Made by a program: the position numbers and the translations under genes
Notes under the pieces: model-generated
The model's input: only the letters and a program-made list of their open reading frames with translations
Told to the model about the DNA's origin: nothing
Database searches by the model: none
Part shown: positions 13,648-22,900 of the stretch, piece after piece
Numbering within the stretch: the first letter of the stretch is position 1
How the letters are laid out: every line of letters starts with the position of its first letter
Virus record (IMG/VR): IMGVR_UViG_3300025132_000083
Coordinates: 1-43,867 of that record
Origin: a virus
DNA: 43,867 bases
Strand: one strand, 5' to 3'

Positions 13648-13734
13648 ATGCGACAATTAACATTAGATGATTTTGGATTAATGATGGAAGGACAAACTAA
13701 GTTAAGTGATTTTTATGTTAGTGATAGACAGTAG
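13648..13734 (+). CDS. Micropeptide with tandem PIP-box-like motifs, 28 aa
   Basis: The ATG follows GTTTGGAGGCGGTGTAA, a strong ribosome binding site. The peptide holds two PCNA-binding-like motifs: QLTLDDFG (residues 3-10, second aromatic missing) and QTKLSDFY (residues 16-23, a full Q-x-x-L-x-x-F-Y match). Its end overlaps the ERCC4 nuclease gene by 20 bases in a different frame. Archaeal XPF nucleases normally carry a PIP box on their own C-terminus, which the neighbour here lacks. So the peptide could act as a PCNA adaptor, competitor or trans-acting PIP element. The open reading frame and motifs are seen; function is inferred. Confidence 0.6.
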   Translation: MRQLTLDDFGLMMEGQTKLSDFYVSDRQ

Positions 13735-14410
13735 AGAAAAGAAAGGTTCTCTACTTGTAGATTTGGTAGAGAAAAAAGCCAAGTCTATGAATATCAAAAC
13801 AGAAAAGAAATGGCTTGAGATTGGAGACTATGTTTTTGATGATGTTTGTTTTGAGGCAAAGTCTGTTGTAGATTTTATTGGTTCTGTAATGTCCAAGAGA
13901 ATTTGGACTCAGATAGATAATATTGATAGGCACTATAATCACAGTATCGTTATTATTTATGGCTCTCTTACCGAAGGCATTAATAACATAATGGAAAATA
14001 GCAAATCTCAGTTGCCTCCTCCTGCGAGGTCTGTAATGCTGAATAATAAGTTTCTTGGTGGTTTAGGAAGAATCACATTAGATACAGATTGTAAAGCATT
14101 TTGGGTTCCCACGGAAAGAGAAGCGGCTAAAATAATAACAGCAATCTGTAAAATGAAACCGATAGAAAGAGAAGTAATAAGACCAGAATTATTCAAAAGA
14201 ATTACTACTGACGATTTAAGATTAGATTTGCTATCGGGCATAAAAGGCCTATCGGTTAAGAAAGCCAAAGGGCTCCTAAAGGAGTTTGGTTCCATTATGG
14301 AAATAGGGGAACAGACAGTTGGTGAACTGAAACAGATAGATGGTATCGGAACTACCATTGCCGAAAGAATACTGAAAGTTCTGAACAATGAAGATAAGGT
14401 GAAAATATGA
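13715..14410 (+). CDS. ERCC4-type (XPF/Mus81-like) structure-specific nuclease
   Basis: 231 aa from ATG 13715 (an in-frame GTG at 13706 is an alternative). The nuclease domain shows IDSREK (D5), GDY (D38) and E47-A-K-S-V-V-D, close to the ERKxxxD signature with Ala for Arg. The C-terminal about 65 residues hold two helix-hairpin-helix units (LSGIKGLSVKKAKGLL and LKQIDGIGTTIAERIL). The family cuts branched DNA such as flaps and stalled forks. No C-terminal PIP box is present; the preceding micropeptide carries such motifs. It overlaps the helicase gene by ATGA. Confidence 0.9.
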   Translation: MLVIDSREKKGSLLVDLVEKKAKSMNIKTEKKWLEIGDYVFDDVCFEAKSVVDFIGSVMSKRIWTQIDNIDRHYNHSIVIIYGSLTEGINNIMENSKSQLPPPARSVMLNNKFLGGLGRITLDTDCKAFWVPTEREAAKIITAICKMKPIEREVIRPELFKRITTDDLRLDLLSGIKGLSVKKAKGLLKEFGSIMEIGEQTVGELKQIDGIGTTIAERILKVLNNEDKVKI

Positions 14411-15930
14411 ATGAAGATATAAATATAGATGAGTTGGCAGAACTCGTAGATATTCCCGAAGAATATCACGGTCTTGCTTTAGAGGAAACAATGCCTTCTT
14501 TAGTAGAAGATTGGACAAGGGCGGTAGTCAGCGTTTCAAAGAAAAACGAAATACCCGCAACGACTTCTTGCTTTGTTATACTGGGGCAAATAGTAAAGGA
14601 CTTTGTTAGGATTCCTAGAGGAGAAAATACAGAAGATAGTAGAATACATTTCTGTTGGATGCAGACTTCCGGTAGTGGAAAAAGCACCCTATGGAATTTT
14701 GTAGGAAAGGTTAACGAGGAAGTAAATGAAAAAATAAATTTATTAGAAGGAACTAATATTATTGAAGAACCTAATGTATATATTCCACATAGATATGATT
14801 TATTCGATATCATTGATTATACCGATGCCGCTTTAATTGGGTTCTATGAAAAGATAGACAATCCGGAACTCGAAGAATATAGAGCATTAAGTTACGAAGA
14901 TAGAGAAGATACTGTTCAGCCTGAAAAGTATGTCTTTGAAAGAAGGTCGGGCGCACTAGAAGGTAACGGACTAGCCCATTGGGATGAGTTCGAATATTCG
15001 GGTATTTTTAAGCAAGGGCAACATAAAGAAAATTCCGTTGTATATATGAATACTTTCATGAATACTCTTGAAGGGGATGCTTGTGTAATTACTAAGAAAC
15101 TCAAAGAGGGCAATGTTATGGAATGCCGTTGTGAGAGGTCTGTATGGGCTACTACTTATATTCCAAAGCATCTACAAAAGGTAATAACCAACAATGGTGT
15201 ATTACAAAGAATGTTGATATTTGTAAGAGAAGTTCCGGAAGACGATATAGATGAAATGAATTTAGAAACAATCGCCCTATCCGGAATTAGAATAAGTACA
15301 GAGAAAGATATCTCGAAATTCTCAAACGCTCTCTTCCGTTTATATTCAGATGTTAAAGCAGAGTTTATTCAGAATGGCTCTGACCCATTTTCTACTATAA
15401 AGTATAGTGCTGGATTTGCAGAAGCACTAGTGAATGAATATAAGAAGATGAGAGATTACATTAAGTCCTGCCATCCCGAAATAAGAAAGGTTGTTAGGAC
15501 TTTCATTACAAGAATGAATGTTCAATTATTAAAACTATCAGTGCTTTGTTGTATTGCTAATAGTCCTAAAGTCAAAGACCCTTCTAAGAAATTTTTAGTC
15601 ACTCCTACACATGTAAGGCAGGCATATATTTTGACCCAACAATGTTATATCACATTGGTAGAGTGGCTAGAGCAAAGCCTAAAGGTTCAGAACTCAGTGT
15701 TGGCCCAAGCGAAATCAAGTATTTTCTTGGATAAATATTACGAGATGATAAATCAAGGAGAAGGAAATAATGGATTCATTAGCAAACCCAAATTATTTGC
15801 TAAGGTCCAAGACTCAGGGGTATCTAGGGCACAATGCTATAGGGATTGGAAACATGCCGAAAGCAAATTCGTGTTGGATACCAAAGGAAGGTCAGTTTTC
15901 TTAAAGGCTAAAGGAGATGAAAAGAAATGA
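14407..15930 (+). CDS. Replicative helicase-like AAA+ ATPase (MCM/DUF3987-like)
   Basis: 507 aa. Walker A is TSGSGKST at residues 87-94, a Walker B-like HWDEFE near residue 195, a sensor-1-like strand (SVWATTYIP), and NGVLQRMLIF in the position where MCM proteins carry the LxRF arginine finger. A helical lid (VTPTHVRQAYIL) and a C-terminal winged-helix-like domain (SKPKLFAKVQDSGVSRAQCYRDW) follow. This arrangement fits a hexameric DNA helicase of the MCM superfamily or the DUF3987 group; I cannot separate these by eye. It is the only large helicase candidate in the replication block. Confidence 0.65.
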   Translation: MNEDINIDELAELVDIPEEYHGLALEETMPSLVEDWTRAVVSVSKKNEIPATTSCFVILGQIVKDFVRIPRGENTEDSRIHFCWMQTSGSGKSTLWNFVGKVNEEVNEKINLLEGTNIIEEPNVYIPHRYDLFDIIDYTDAALIGFYEKIDNPELEEYRALSYEDREDTVQPEKYVFERRSGALEGNGLAHWDEFEYSGIFKQGQHKENSVVYMNTFMNTLEGDACVITKKLKEGNVMECRCERSVWATTYIPKHLQKVITNNGVLQRMLIFVREVPEDDIDEMNLETIALSGIRISTEKDISKFSNALFRLYSDVKAEFIQNGSDPFSTIKYSAGFAEALVNEYKKMRDYIKSCHPEIRKVVRTFITRMNVQLLKLSVLCCIANSPKVKDPSKKFLVTPTHVRQAYILTQQCYITLVEWLEQSLKVQNSVLAQAKSSIFLDKYYEMINQGEGNNGFISKPKLFAKVQDSGVSRAQCYRDWKHAESKFVLDTKGRSVFLKAKGDEKK

Positions 15931-16169
15931 TATGGGAAAACCATTTTTTAGTATTTGATGTAACTAAAGGACCGAAAGTAATAATTGAAGCATTGAATAC
16001 TTATGGAGAAGAAGGTTGGGAGTGCGCTTCCATGATAGCAGTAGCAAATACTAATATCGTAGCCTTCTTAAAAAGAAGAACAGATGCAACAGATGAAAAG
16101 CCGAAGGATGAAGAAGCAGTTAAACTTGCAAAACTGTGGGGAAATCCTTCTAGCAGTAAAAAGGAGTGA
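15927..16169 (+). CDS. DUF4177-like small protein, 80 aa
   Basis: The first 50 residues (FLVFDVTKG, LNTYGEEGWECASMI, NTNIVAFLKRR) match the DUF4177 pattern: strand, helix with LNxxGxEGWE, two strands ending in FLKR. The C-terminus is a charged tail (DEKPKDEEAVK). Function of the family is unknown. ATGA overlaps with the helicase upstream. Confidence 0.6.
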   Translation: MIWENHFLVFDVTKGPKVIIEALNTYGEEGWECASMIAVANTNIVAFLKRRTDATDEKPKDEEAVKLAKLWGNPSSSKKE

Positions 16170-16174
16170 AAGCA

Positions 16175-16765
16175 ATGTCCGTGTTAGCCATTGACTTAGA
16201 AACAAAGAACATGTCTTATGAGATAGGAGGCTTCGGCAATACTCACATGTTTCAAGTTTCTACAGTGGCAACATGGGATGGAACTAGTGGGACAGTCTAT
16301 GCAGATGTCCCTCTAGATTTTGCTAAGTCCGATGTTGTGGTAAAGCCGCTTTCTCAGTTAAAGTATGATTTAGATGACCACCTTCAGAAAGGTGGAAAAC
16401 TACTAGGGCATAATATTGCGGCGTTTGACCTGCCTGTTCTTAGAGACTCTATGGATATATATTGCGTTCGCAAATACTTGAAAGAAGAACAATATATTGA
16501 CACTAGTAAACTTTTAGTTAAGGGTCATGGAGAGAGATTTCAACTTAAAAATTTAGTTAAGTGTTCTCTGTCAGATTCTAAACTAATGGAAAGTGCAGAT
16601 GCACCTAAACTTTGGAAGGCAGGTAATCATAGAGAAGTGGTAGAGTATTGTTTAAAAGATACTCAGTTAGTATATGACTTGTGGAAGTATGGTCAGGAAA
16701 AGAGTTTTGTAAAAGCATTTTCAATAGAAAAAGAAAAGTTTGTAGAATTAGGAGTTGATTGGTAA
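16175..16765 (+). CDS. DnaQ-like 3'-5' exonuclease (DEDDy)
   Basis: 196 aa from ATG 16175 with AAGGAG upstream. AIDLET gives D7 and E9 (Exo I), GHNIAAFDLPVL gives Exo II, and EYCLKDTQLVYDLW gives Exo III with YxxxD, so all four catalytic acids of a DEDDy exonuclease are present. PolB already has an intact proofreading domain, so this second exonuclease may process recombination or repair intermediates, or degrade host nucleic acid. Confidence 0.85.
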   Translation: MSVLAIDLETKNMSYEIGGFGNTHMFQVSTVATWDGTSGTVYADVPLDFAKSDVVVKPLSQLKYDLDDHLQKGGKLLGHNIAAFDLPVLRDSMDIYCVRKYLKEEQYIDTSKLLVKGHGERFQLKNLVKCSLSDSKLMESADAPKLWKAGNHREVVEYCLKDTQLVYDLWKYGQEKSFVKAFSIEKEKFVELGVDW

Positions 16766-16917
16766 TGAGTACAACAGAATGGTTGGGACTAATCCTCTTT
16801 TTAGTTGTCGTGACTTTGCTATTTTTTGCAGCGTTCGGTGGTTCTAAACTAACGGATTCGTCTGTAGAAGAATATCTTACACGATTAATGAAGGAAGAGG
16901 AGAAGCGTGGGCCTTAG
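16765..16917 (+). CDS. Single-pass membrane protein, 50 aa
   Basis: TAATG overlap with the exonuclease gene. A hydrophobic helix covers residues 6-25 (WLGLILFLVVVTLLFFAAF), followed by a charged helix (SSVEEYLTRLMKEEEKRG). It is probably N-out or N-in anchored with a soluble acidic tail. No family is recognised. Confidence 0.55.
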   Translation: MSTTEWLGLILFLVVVTLLFFAAFGGSKLTDSSVEEYLTRLMKEEEKRGP

Positions 16918-17050
16918 AAAGAAATGCCGTTACTGCGGCTCGCAAACAATTGCGAGAAGATTAATGGGATATTATCTTGGGTCTAATGACAAAACAGAAT
17001 TATGGGAATGTAGAGATTGCTTTGGCATTTGGTCAAACAAAACAAAATAG
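16907..17050 (+). CDS. Zinc ribbon micropeptide, 47 aa (GTG start)
   Basis: The GTG at 16907 has GAGGAG upstream. CRYCGS and, 24 residues on, CRDCFG form a CxxC...CxxC zinc ribbon of about 35 residues with a basic linker. The form is that of zinc ribbons in transcription or DNA-processing proteins. It is the last gene of the + block; its stop forms the foot of the terminator. Confidence 0.55.
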   Translation: MGLRKKCRYCGSQTIARRLMGYYLGSNDKTELWECRDCFGIWSNKTK

Positions 17051-17086
17051 AGGAGTCGCCTTCGGGCGGCTTCTCCTTTTTTTTTT
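17050..17086 (+). terminator. Hairpin terminator with C(UUCG)G loop and T10 run
   Basis: Bases 17050-17060 pair with 17065-17075 (11 bp including two G-T wobbles) around a TTCG tetraloop closed by C-G, followed by ten T residues (17077-17086). This is a classic intrinsic terminator shape and ends the + strand block. Archaeal RNA polymerase terminates on T runs, so the hairpin may also protect the 3' end. Confidence 0.8.
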
Positions 17087-17221
17087 ATTTTTTAATGGTC
17101 GAAAATAAGGCATTTTTTCTATAATATAAAATACTATTTTTTTTTTATATATTTTATACAATCACTAATTAAGTAAAATTACTTACTTACAAAATAATAA
17201 GGCTAAAATAATAAGGTTAAA
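17087..17221. other. AT-rich convergent intergenic region
   Basis: No open frame is seen between the two converging gene blocks. It has several T-rich tracts on the + strand, a palindrome AAGTAAAATTACTT at 17171-17184, and a tandem AAAATAATAAGG just downstream of the last - strand gene. T-rich tracts on the - strand (complement of about 17190-17220) are the most likely termination signal for the structural block. Confidence 0.5.
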
Positions 17222-17650
17222 TCACAACGCTGGTGCCGTTACGGTAAAATCAACAACAACACCAATATTAGTTGAACCATCACTTGCAGTACAAGTTGCT
17301 TCAAATCTTGCTTCCCAAACATCACCCGCACCCGGCGGTCTTGCGCCATTAATTGTTAATGTATTATATGTTGGGCCATTAGTGGTCCCTGCTGAAGCAA
17401 CTGAAAATCTATTTCCTGTATCAGAGTTTTCAGATATTTTGCTTACAGCCCAAGAAAAGGTATAACTTCCACTTCCGCCACTTGGAACCACTGTTGCATC
17501 TAATGTTCCCTGAATTGTGGTAAATGTAGCAACTGAACCTGTTGCTGGTGCCGCCATATCTACCACATCTTGTAATGAAGCCCCATCTAACGATGCGCCA
17601 AAAGGTGTTGAAGAACCCTGTTGAGCACAACCCATTAAAGCAATATACAT
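17222..17650 (-). CDS. Ig-like (PKD/cadherin-type) domain protein, 142 aa
   Basis: Start taken at ATG 17650; a TTG at 17659 is in frame. The body (LDATVVPSGGSGSYTFSWAVSKI, about residues 50-75, and VWEARFEATCTASDG near the end) is an Ig-like beta sandwich of the kind found in viral fibre and surface proteins. A short Cys-containing N-terminus (LMGC) looks superficially like a lipobox but lacks a signal peptide. It is the last gene of the structural block, directly after the fibre gene, so it may be a fibre tip or adhesin. Confidence 0.65.
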   Translation of the reverse strand: MYIALMGCAQQGSSTPFGASLDGASLQDVVDMAAPATGSVATFTTIQGTLDATVVPSGGSGSYTFSWAVSKISENSDTGNRFSVASAGTTNGPTYNTLTINGARPPGAGDVWEARFEATCTASDGSTNIGVVVDFTVTAPAL

Positions 17651-17651
17651 C

Positions 17652-19559
17652 TCAACCAACTACCATCCAATTATTAGACCCAATAGCAATACAAGTGGCG
17701 GCCTTGAAAGTTGCTAAAGTAAAGTCCGAACCTGCACCATTAATATTATTTCCATTACGACCAATAGTAATGTTTCCACCCGTTGTATTTAGAATCGCAT
17801 AATGTTCACCAGCAGTAGAAGTAGATGGTAAAGTTATGTTACCTGCACATATATTGTATCTACCAGCGTGGGCTGCTTCCGTTAAAGTAGTGCTTCCCGA
17901 TACTGATACAGTAAGTAGTCTAGTGTTTCTAAATGTACCACCTGTAAGAATATCTAATGTGGCTGAAGGAGAGTTAGTTCCTATACCAACTTCATCATTT
18001 GCAGAATCAACAAACAACATATTGTCATTACCTGTACTTTCTACTCTAAAGTCAATGTCTTTATTACCGCTATTTCCATCTTCATTTACGATTATTTCAG
18101 TGGCACTTAAACTAATCATCTTATTCATAGTACCTGCCTTTTTGGTTCTGAGGTGCATTTTACCGCTTTCTGAACCAGTAGTGGCTACTTGTGCTTCGCA
18201 GAAAATATCAGCATAATTTTTTCTTGTAAGAGTAGTCCAAGATTGTGAGCCTGTTGCAGGGTCATCATCAGTAGTTACGCCTCTCCAAATTAAATGCCCT
18301 AAGTCATCCCCATTAGTAGGAGTAGCACTATTTCTATACAATGCTACATCGGGTGCGGCTGATGCACTAGCATCTGTTGTTTCAAATAATGCGGCATAAT
18401 CTACATCTGTCGTTCTAACATGTAATTTTCCAGCAGGGTCATCAATCCCTATACCAACTCTATTTGTGTCTCCTTCAACAAATACTGTGTGGGTTTCTCC
18501 ACTTGTTTCAATTCTAAAATCACTATCAAGGGAACCATTATTGACTACCACTTCTGTAGCATTACACTCTATTCTATTTCTTTCTGTACCGGCCATAATA
18601 GTTCTAATGAATAATTGTCCATCTTCTGAACCTGCTCCTGTATCGGTAGCCTTAACATAAAATTGAGAATAGGTTACATCTGCGGGAGTACCTGCATCAT
18701 CCTTTCCTCTAAAGATTATATGGCCTAAAGAATCATTATCAGCCGCACTTGCACTATTTCTATACAAAACTAATTCTGGACCTGTTGTGGCACCAGCATC
18801 TGTTGATTCAATCAAAACCATTGGGTTATTATCATCTATACCTGTAGCAGATTGAATATGTAAATCAGCAGAAATAGTATCTCCCGTTCCAATTCCTACT
18901 TTTGATTGCGAACCATCAATTCTCATTACTTCAGTCGGAGTTCCACCATCACTTACTTTGAAAATAATATCTTTATCGTCAACTACATTTTCAAAAGTTA
19001 CATCTCCATCTGCATCTGCATCTACTGTCATTGCTTGAGTATAAACATTAGAATTAGCATATGCAATACTCAAACTATTCGATTCTTTATTTGTGGTAAA
19101 GTATTGAATTAATCTAGAACCAGCAGAAGTTCCAGTAGAATATTCTATCATTGCAACGATAGTATCTCCCAACTTAAATTCGGGAACTCTATTTGCCGCA
19201 GTAGGTGGCCTCATGTATAGAACATCTACAGTTTCTCCGCCTTCTCTTCCATCAGCCACTACCAGCAAATGATAGCCCTTGTCGTAGGTAGTTGTCAAAG
19301 AACTATCTGCAAAGGTCTTAGTTGCGACTTCATGATATTTACCGTTGCGTAATATCTTCCCTGCTGCGACGACTAGGTTTCCTCCGGTCTGATTAATGTC
19401 AAAGTCTGTTCCTGTTTTTACAACAACATTTCCAGCCGCCATTTGATTCAGTGCTTTAATTAATCCCGAATGTGGAAAGTCTACAGTATCCACAGGTTGA
19501 GTCATGCTTGAGCCATTAGCGTTCTGTGAAATATAATGGGGGTTTGGGCTATTAGTCAT
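17652..19559 (-). CDS. Tail fibre / receptor-binding-type protein, 635 aa
   Basis: Start preceded by GAGGTGA. The N-terminal about 170 residues look like a tail-attachment region with beta structure. After that the protein carries repeated beta segments ending in VGIGTxxPxxxLHV-like motifs (SKVGIGTGDT, NRVGIGIDDPAGKLHV, DEVGIGTNSPSATLDI), typical of phage tail fibre and spike trunks. Pairs of longer repeats around ELVLYRNSAS and DVALYRNSAT confirm internal duplication. The C-terminal 60 residues (NITLPSTSTAGEHY, GSNNWMVVG) look like a trimeric tip. It probably contacts the host cell. Confidence 0.8.
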   Translation of the reverse strand: MTNSPNPHYISQNANGSSMTQPVDTVDFPHSGLIKALNQMAAGNVVVKTGTDFDINQTGGNLVVAAGKILRNGKYHEVATKTFADSSLTTTYDKGYHLLVVADGREGGETVDVLYMRPPTAANRVPEFKLGDTIVAMIEYSTGTSAGSRLIQYFTTNKESNSLSIAYANSNVYTQAMTVDADADGDVTFENVVDDKDIIFKVSDGGTPTEVMRIDGSQSKVGIGTGDTISADLHIQSATGIDDNNPMVLIESTDAGATTGPELVLYRNSASAADNDSLGHIIFRGKDDAGTPADVTYSQFYVKATDTGAGSEDGQLFIRTIMAGTERNRIECNATEVVVNNGSLDSDFRIETSGETHTVFVEGDTNRVGIGIDDPAGKLHVRTTDVDYAALFETTDASASAAPDVALYRNSATPTNGDDLGHLIWRGVTTDDDPATGSQSWTTLTRKNYADIFCEAQVATTGSESGKMHLRTKKAGTMNKMISLSATEIIVNEDGNSGNKDIDFRVESTGNDNMLFVDSANDEVGIGTNSPSATLDILTGGTFRNTRLLTVSVSGSTTLTEAAHAGRYNICAGNITLPSTSTAGEHYAILNTTGGNITIGRNGNNINGAGSDFTLATFKAATCIAIGSNNWMVVG

Positions 19560-19560
19560 T

Positions 19561-19917
19561 TCAGTTCACCTCTATTGTTAAAAATAATTCTAAAGTTTCG
19601 GATGCGGTAAAGGGACCAATGCCATCAAAGTTCACCCTTGCAACCATATCATTGTCTGTAGTAGGACTTGTTGAATTCTTGAAGATTCCCAATTCTTTAA
19701 TTACCTTACCAGTAATATTACTTCCAGCACAAGTGACCTTTATTTCTAAAAGATTCTCGGATTTTTCTGAAGCAATAGTAACTGTTGCCCCACTAGGAAC
19801 ATCTAAAGCAGTTGCTCTAGGACTAGTAGAATTTCCACCCATGCCTATTTGAGCAGTTTTAGCAAGTGTGCTTTGTATGTATGAAACTATTTCTGTTCTC
19901 ATGTCATCAGTAATCAA
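19561..19917 (-). CDS. Small tail/baseplate protein, 118 aa
   Basis: ATGA overlap with the giant tail gene upstream. It has an N-terminal helix, a beta strand-rich middle, and the pattern KELGIFKNSTS ... MVARVNFDGIGPFTASETLELFLTIEV, which is common in phage tail or fibre-adapter proteins (EAGIF ... MLAR ... L.V.W.I). It probably links the baseplate to the fibre encoded next. Confidence 0.55.
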   Translation of the reverse strand: MITDDMRTEIVSYIQSTLAKTAQIGMGGNSTSPRATALDVPSGATVTIASEKSENLLEIKVTCAGSNITGKVIKELGIFKNSTSPTTDNDMVARVNFDGIGPFTASETLELFLTIEVN

Positions 19918-22900
19918 AATTCTTCCTCCAATAAATTTGTTATGGTTTCAACACTACTACTGAAACCTAGTGGGGTAGTTGCCGTATTTAGAGTTGACGC
20001 AAATCCCAATGTAGGCCCTGTTGCGCCTATCTTTCTTGCTAGTAATTTAGTAACCTTTACTTCTAGGCCATCTAATATATCAAAGGAGATAGCCCTTTCG
20101 TTAAATTCCTTTGCCCTCAAATCCGAAGAGATTCTTTTATTGTCTGCCAATAGTTCTGCAAATCTATCTTCTAACTGCTTACTATATTTTCCTAATTCTA
20201 AATGTAGCATTCCTAAGAAATCGTGCTGTATCTGTAAAACGAGATAGTCTTCTAATTCTATTCCCTCTTTAGGTAATTCTACCTGCACAATATCTCCTGC
20301 TCTTAATTGGCTAATATTTGTGTGACCTACTGTAATGTTAAGTTTTACATTATCCCATCTTCCACTGTGAACTCTAAGTAAATCTAATGCCCTTTGGTTA
20401 ACTGCTTTTTGAGATGTCAAGTCCTTTTCGTGAACCTCTAAAGTTTTTCTTCCTAATTTCTGAATACTTCTTAAATCCTGTTTCCTGTCTTTATGTTTAT
20501 TTCCATAAACTATTATTTCATTATACAAATCAAATAAATTCTTTGTTTGCTTATATTCAAATATTTGGTGTTCTCCATCTTCATTGAATATTACTTTAGG
20601 ATAATTGGATTCGGATATTTCGTTTACTATACTGAATGTAGGTTCTTTTCTATCATACAAAGTAGAAGCAGTAGGCTGTTCTAATATCGTCTTCTCTTTC
20701 TTTCTTAGGATTAAATTCAGTGCCGAGAATAAATCTACTCCTTTGTAGTTAGGGGCTAAAAAGTAGGGGAAAGAACTCGCTTCATCGGTGAATTCTATAT
20801 CATTACTTTCTAGTAAATCATTAATCAATTCATCTCCCTCGTAGCAAATATTAGCCACTGCGCCTATCATCCCTCTTTTAGCATCGGAAGAAATGCCTCC
20901 GCTTACTGACAATGTAACAGGCTCACTTATAGACACTACTCCAAGTACTTCTTCCATCTTATCAAAAGATAGGAAGTGCCCTATGTCATCCCCATTATCG
21001 GTATAAGTCATAGAAGTTTTGTAGGCTTTATCCCCATCAGAAACCGCCACGGTCAAATCCTCATTAGGAGTAAGGATACTTTCTATATCGTTAACATCTC
21101 TCAACACAATATAATTACTATCGCTCTGAGCATCGGGGTCTAATGCCACATACATAGAAAGTGCCGCCTCCTTTCCACCTGTATTATGGAATCTAGTAAA
21201 TGACCTTCCCCCACTCTTATTTCTAACCATAAAGGAGTTTATTTCTGTAGGATTATAGCACATATCTTCCCCACTAATTTTAGTGTAGGCAGAAGATAGA
21301 GTATTCATTCTAATTTTCTTTGGAGAGAAATCATAGAAGCAAGTGTGATTAGGTTGCATTATTCTATAGAAGTCAGTGACCAAACTTCTATCCAAAGTTA
21401 AAATGTGCCTTTCAGTAGAATTAGTAGTATCTATTTCATGGGATATTACATAGGCAATAATATTAGGAGTCTGTTCATTTAGAGAAGGAGTATTTGCTAA
21501 TAGGCTAGAATAAGTTTGAACATCAAAACTGCTATCATAATATTTACCTTTCTCAGATACTAAATAGCATCCTGTTAAATCATTCATCAACCTTAGACTC
21601 TTTCTATTTATATTTGGGAAATCTTCTGAGTTGCCGCCAGCCTCTTCATCAAAGTAAGTTATACTGGTTACATCAGTATCTAAATCAATAGTATAATTAT
21701 AGACACTTCTATTCCCAGCCGCTATGTTAGAGACTACGGGAGTGTTAGTAAGATATAATCTAGGCTTGAATCCCATCATAACTCCATCTGCATCATCATC
21801 ATAAGACCTATCAATAGTAGTGCTAAAACCCGTACCACTACTAGTGCTGCTTCCCTCGTTTCCTCCATCTTTATAGGAAGCAAAATCATTTAGAAGCCCT
21901 AATCCAATAATGCTAACTTCTTTGGCTTTAACCAAATCTCTTCGCATTAGTCCTGTGACTGGGCCTCCAACTGTTCCCTTAGAAACGAAACTTCCTCCGC
22001 CATCTTCAATATCAAATCTATCTAAGAAAATAGGTAGGTGAGGATTGTATAAACATTCATTTCCAGTAGGCGCAGAATTATCTATTTGTTCTACACTACC
22101 ATGCAAAATATCAAACAGTTTAGATGGGTGGTCAGAAATTAAATTTGCACTATAATCAATACTACTACCTAGAACACTGTCTCCACCTATATTTATTGGG
22201 AGATAAATATTAGGGGTTTTATGTGCCTCAACAGTAGAATCAGCCCCTACGAAATCTAGCATTTCCCCATGCTTTCTCCACCAAGAACTATCTACATAGT
22301 AAACGCCTCCAAATTCAAATAATGTAGGATGAGTTCCATAATGAAGGTCACTGCCAGTAGGATATCTACCTATATCGTTAGCAACCATACTTTTCATCAT
22401 GTGAACTTCCTCATTCAAAACAATAAATGTATCTTCTTTACCATGCCCTTTTATTTCAGTTACCATTGTTGTAGGTGTTCCATCTGCATTTCTCATAGAA
22501 GTTAGAGAGAATAAAGTTCCAGCAAAATAATTTGTTCCATTTGTTTTTCTAGCAGTGTCCATTAAAATTATTTTTCCATTGGGACTAGAGAATTCTGTAG
22601 AGGCAACTTCCCCAATATATCTTCCATTCGAATCTGCAATGATTTCTCTTTCCCCGGTTAAAGTATTAGGATTAACAGTAGTATCAGTAGCAATATAAGA
22701 ACCGAAAGTTAGAGTTTGATTTGAAAGGCTACCTCCTGTAGTAGTGGCCGATATTACGAAATGGGTAGCATCAGTAATACTAGAAATCGTTGCTCCTAAA
22801 GGTATTCCTGAACCCTGAACTGGCATTCCTGCCCTAATAGAAGTATTAGATGGATGAGTTATTGTTGTACCATTATTGTAAGAGCAACCTGTTATCTGAT

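Noticed and set aside
17087-17221. An origin of replication in the AT-rich convergent gap
   Set aside because: Only one short palindrome and a two-copy repeat were seen, with no iterated binding sites; convergent ends explain the AT-rich content as well.
17222-17650. A lipoprotein signal (LMGC) at the N-terminus of the Ig-like protein
   Set aside because: Only about seven residues precede the Cys, without a basic n-region or a long hydrophobic core.
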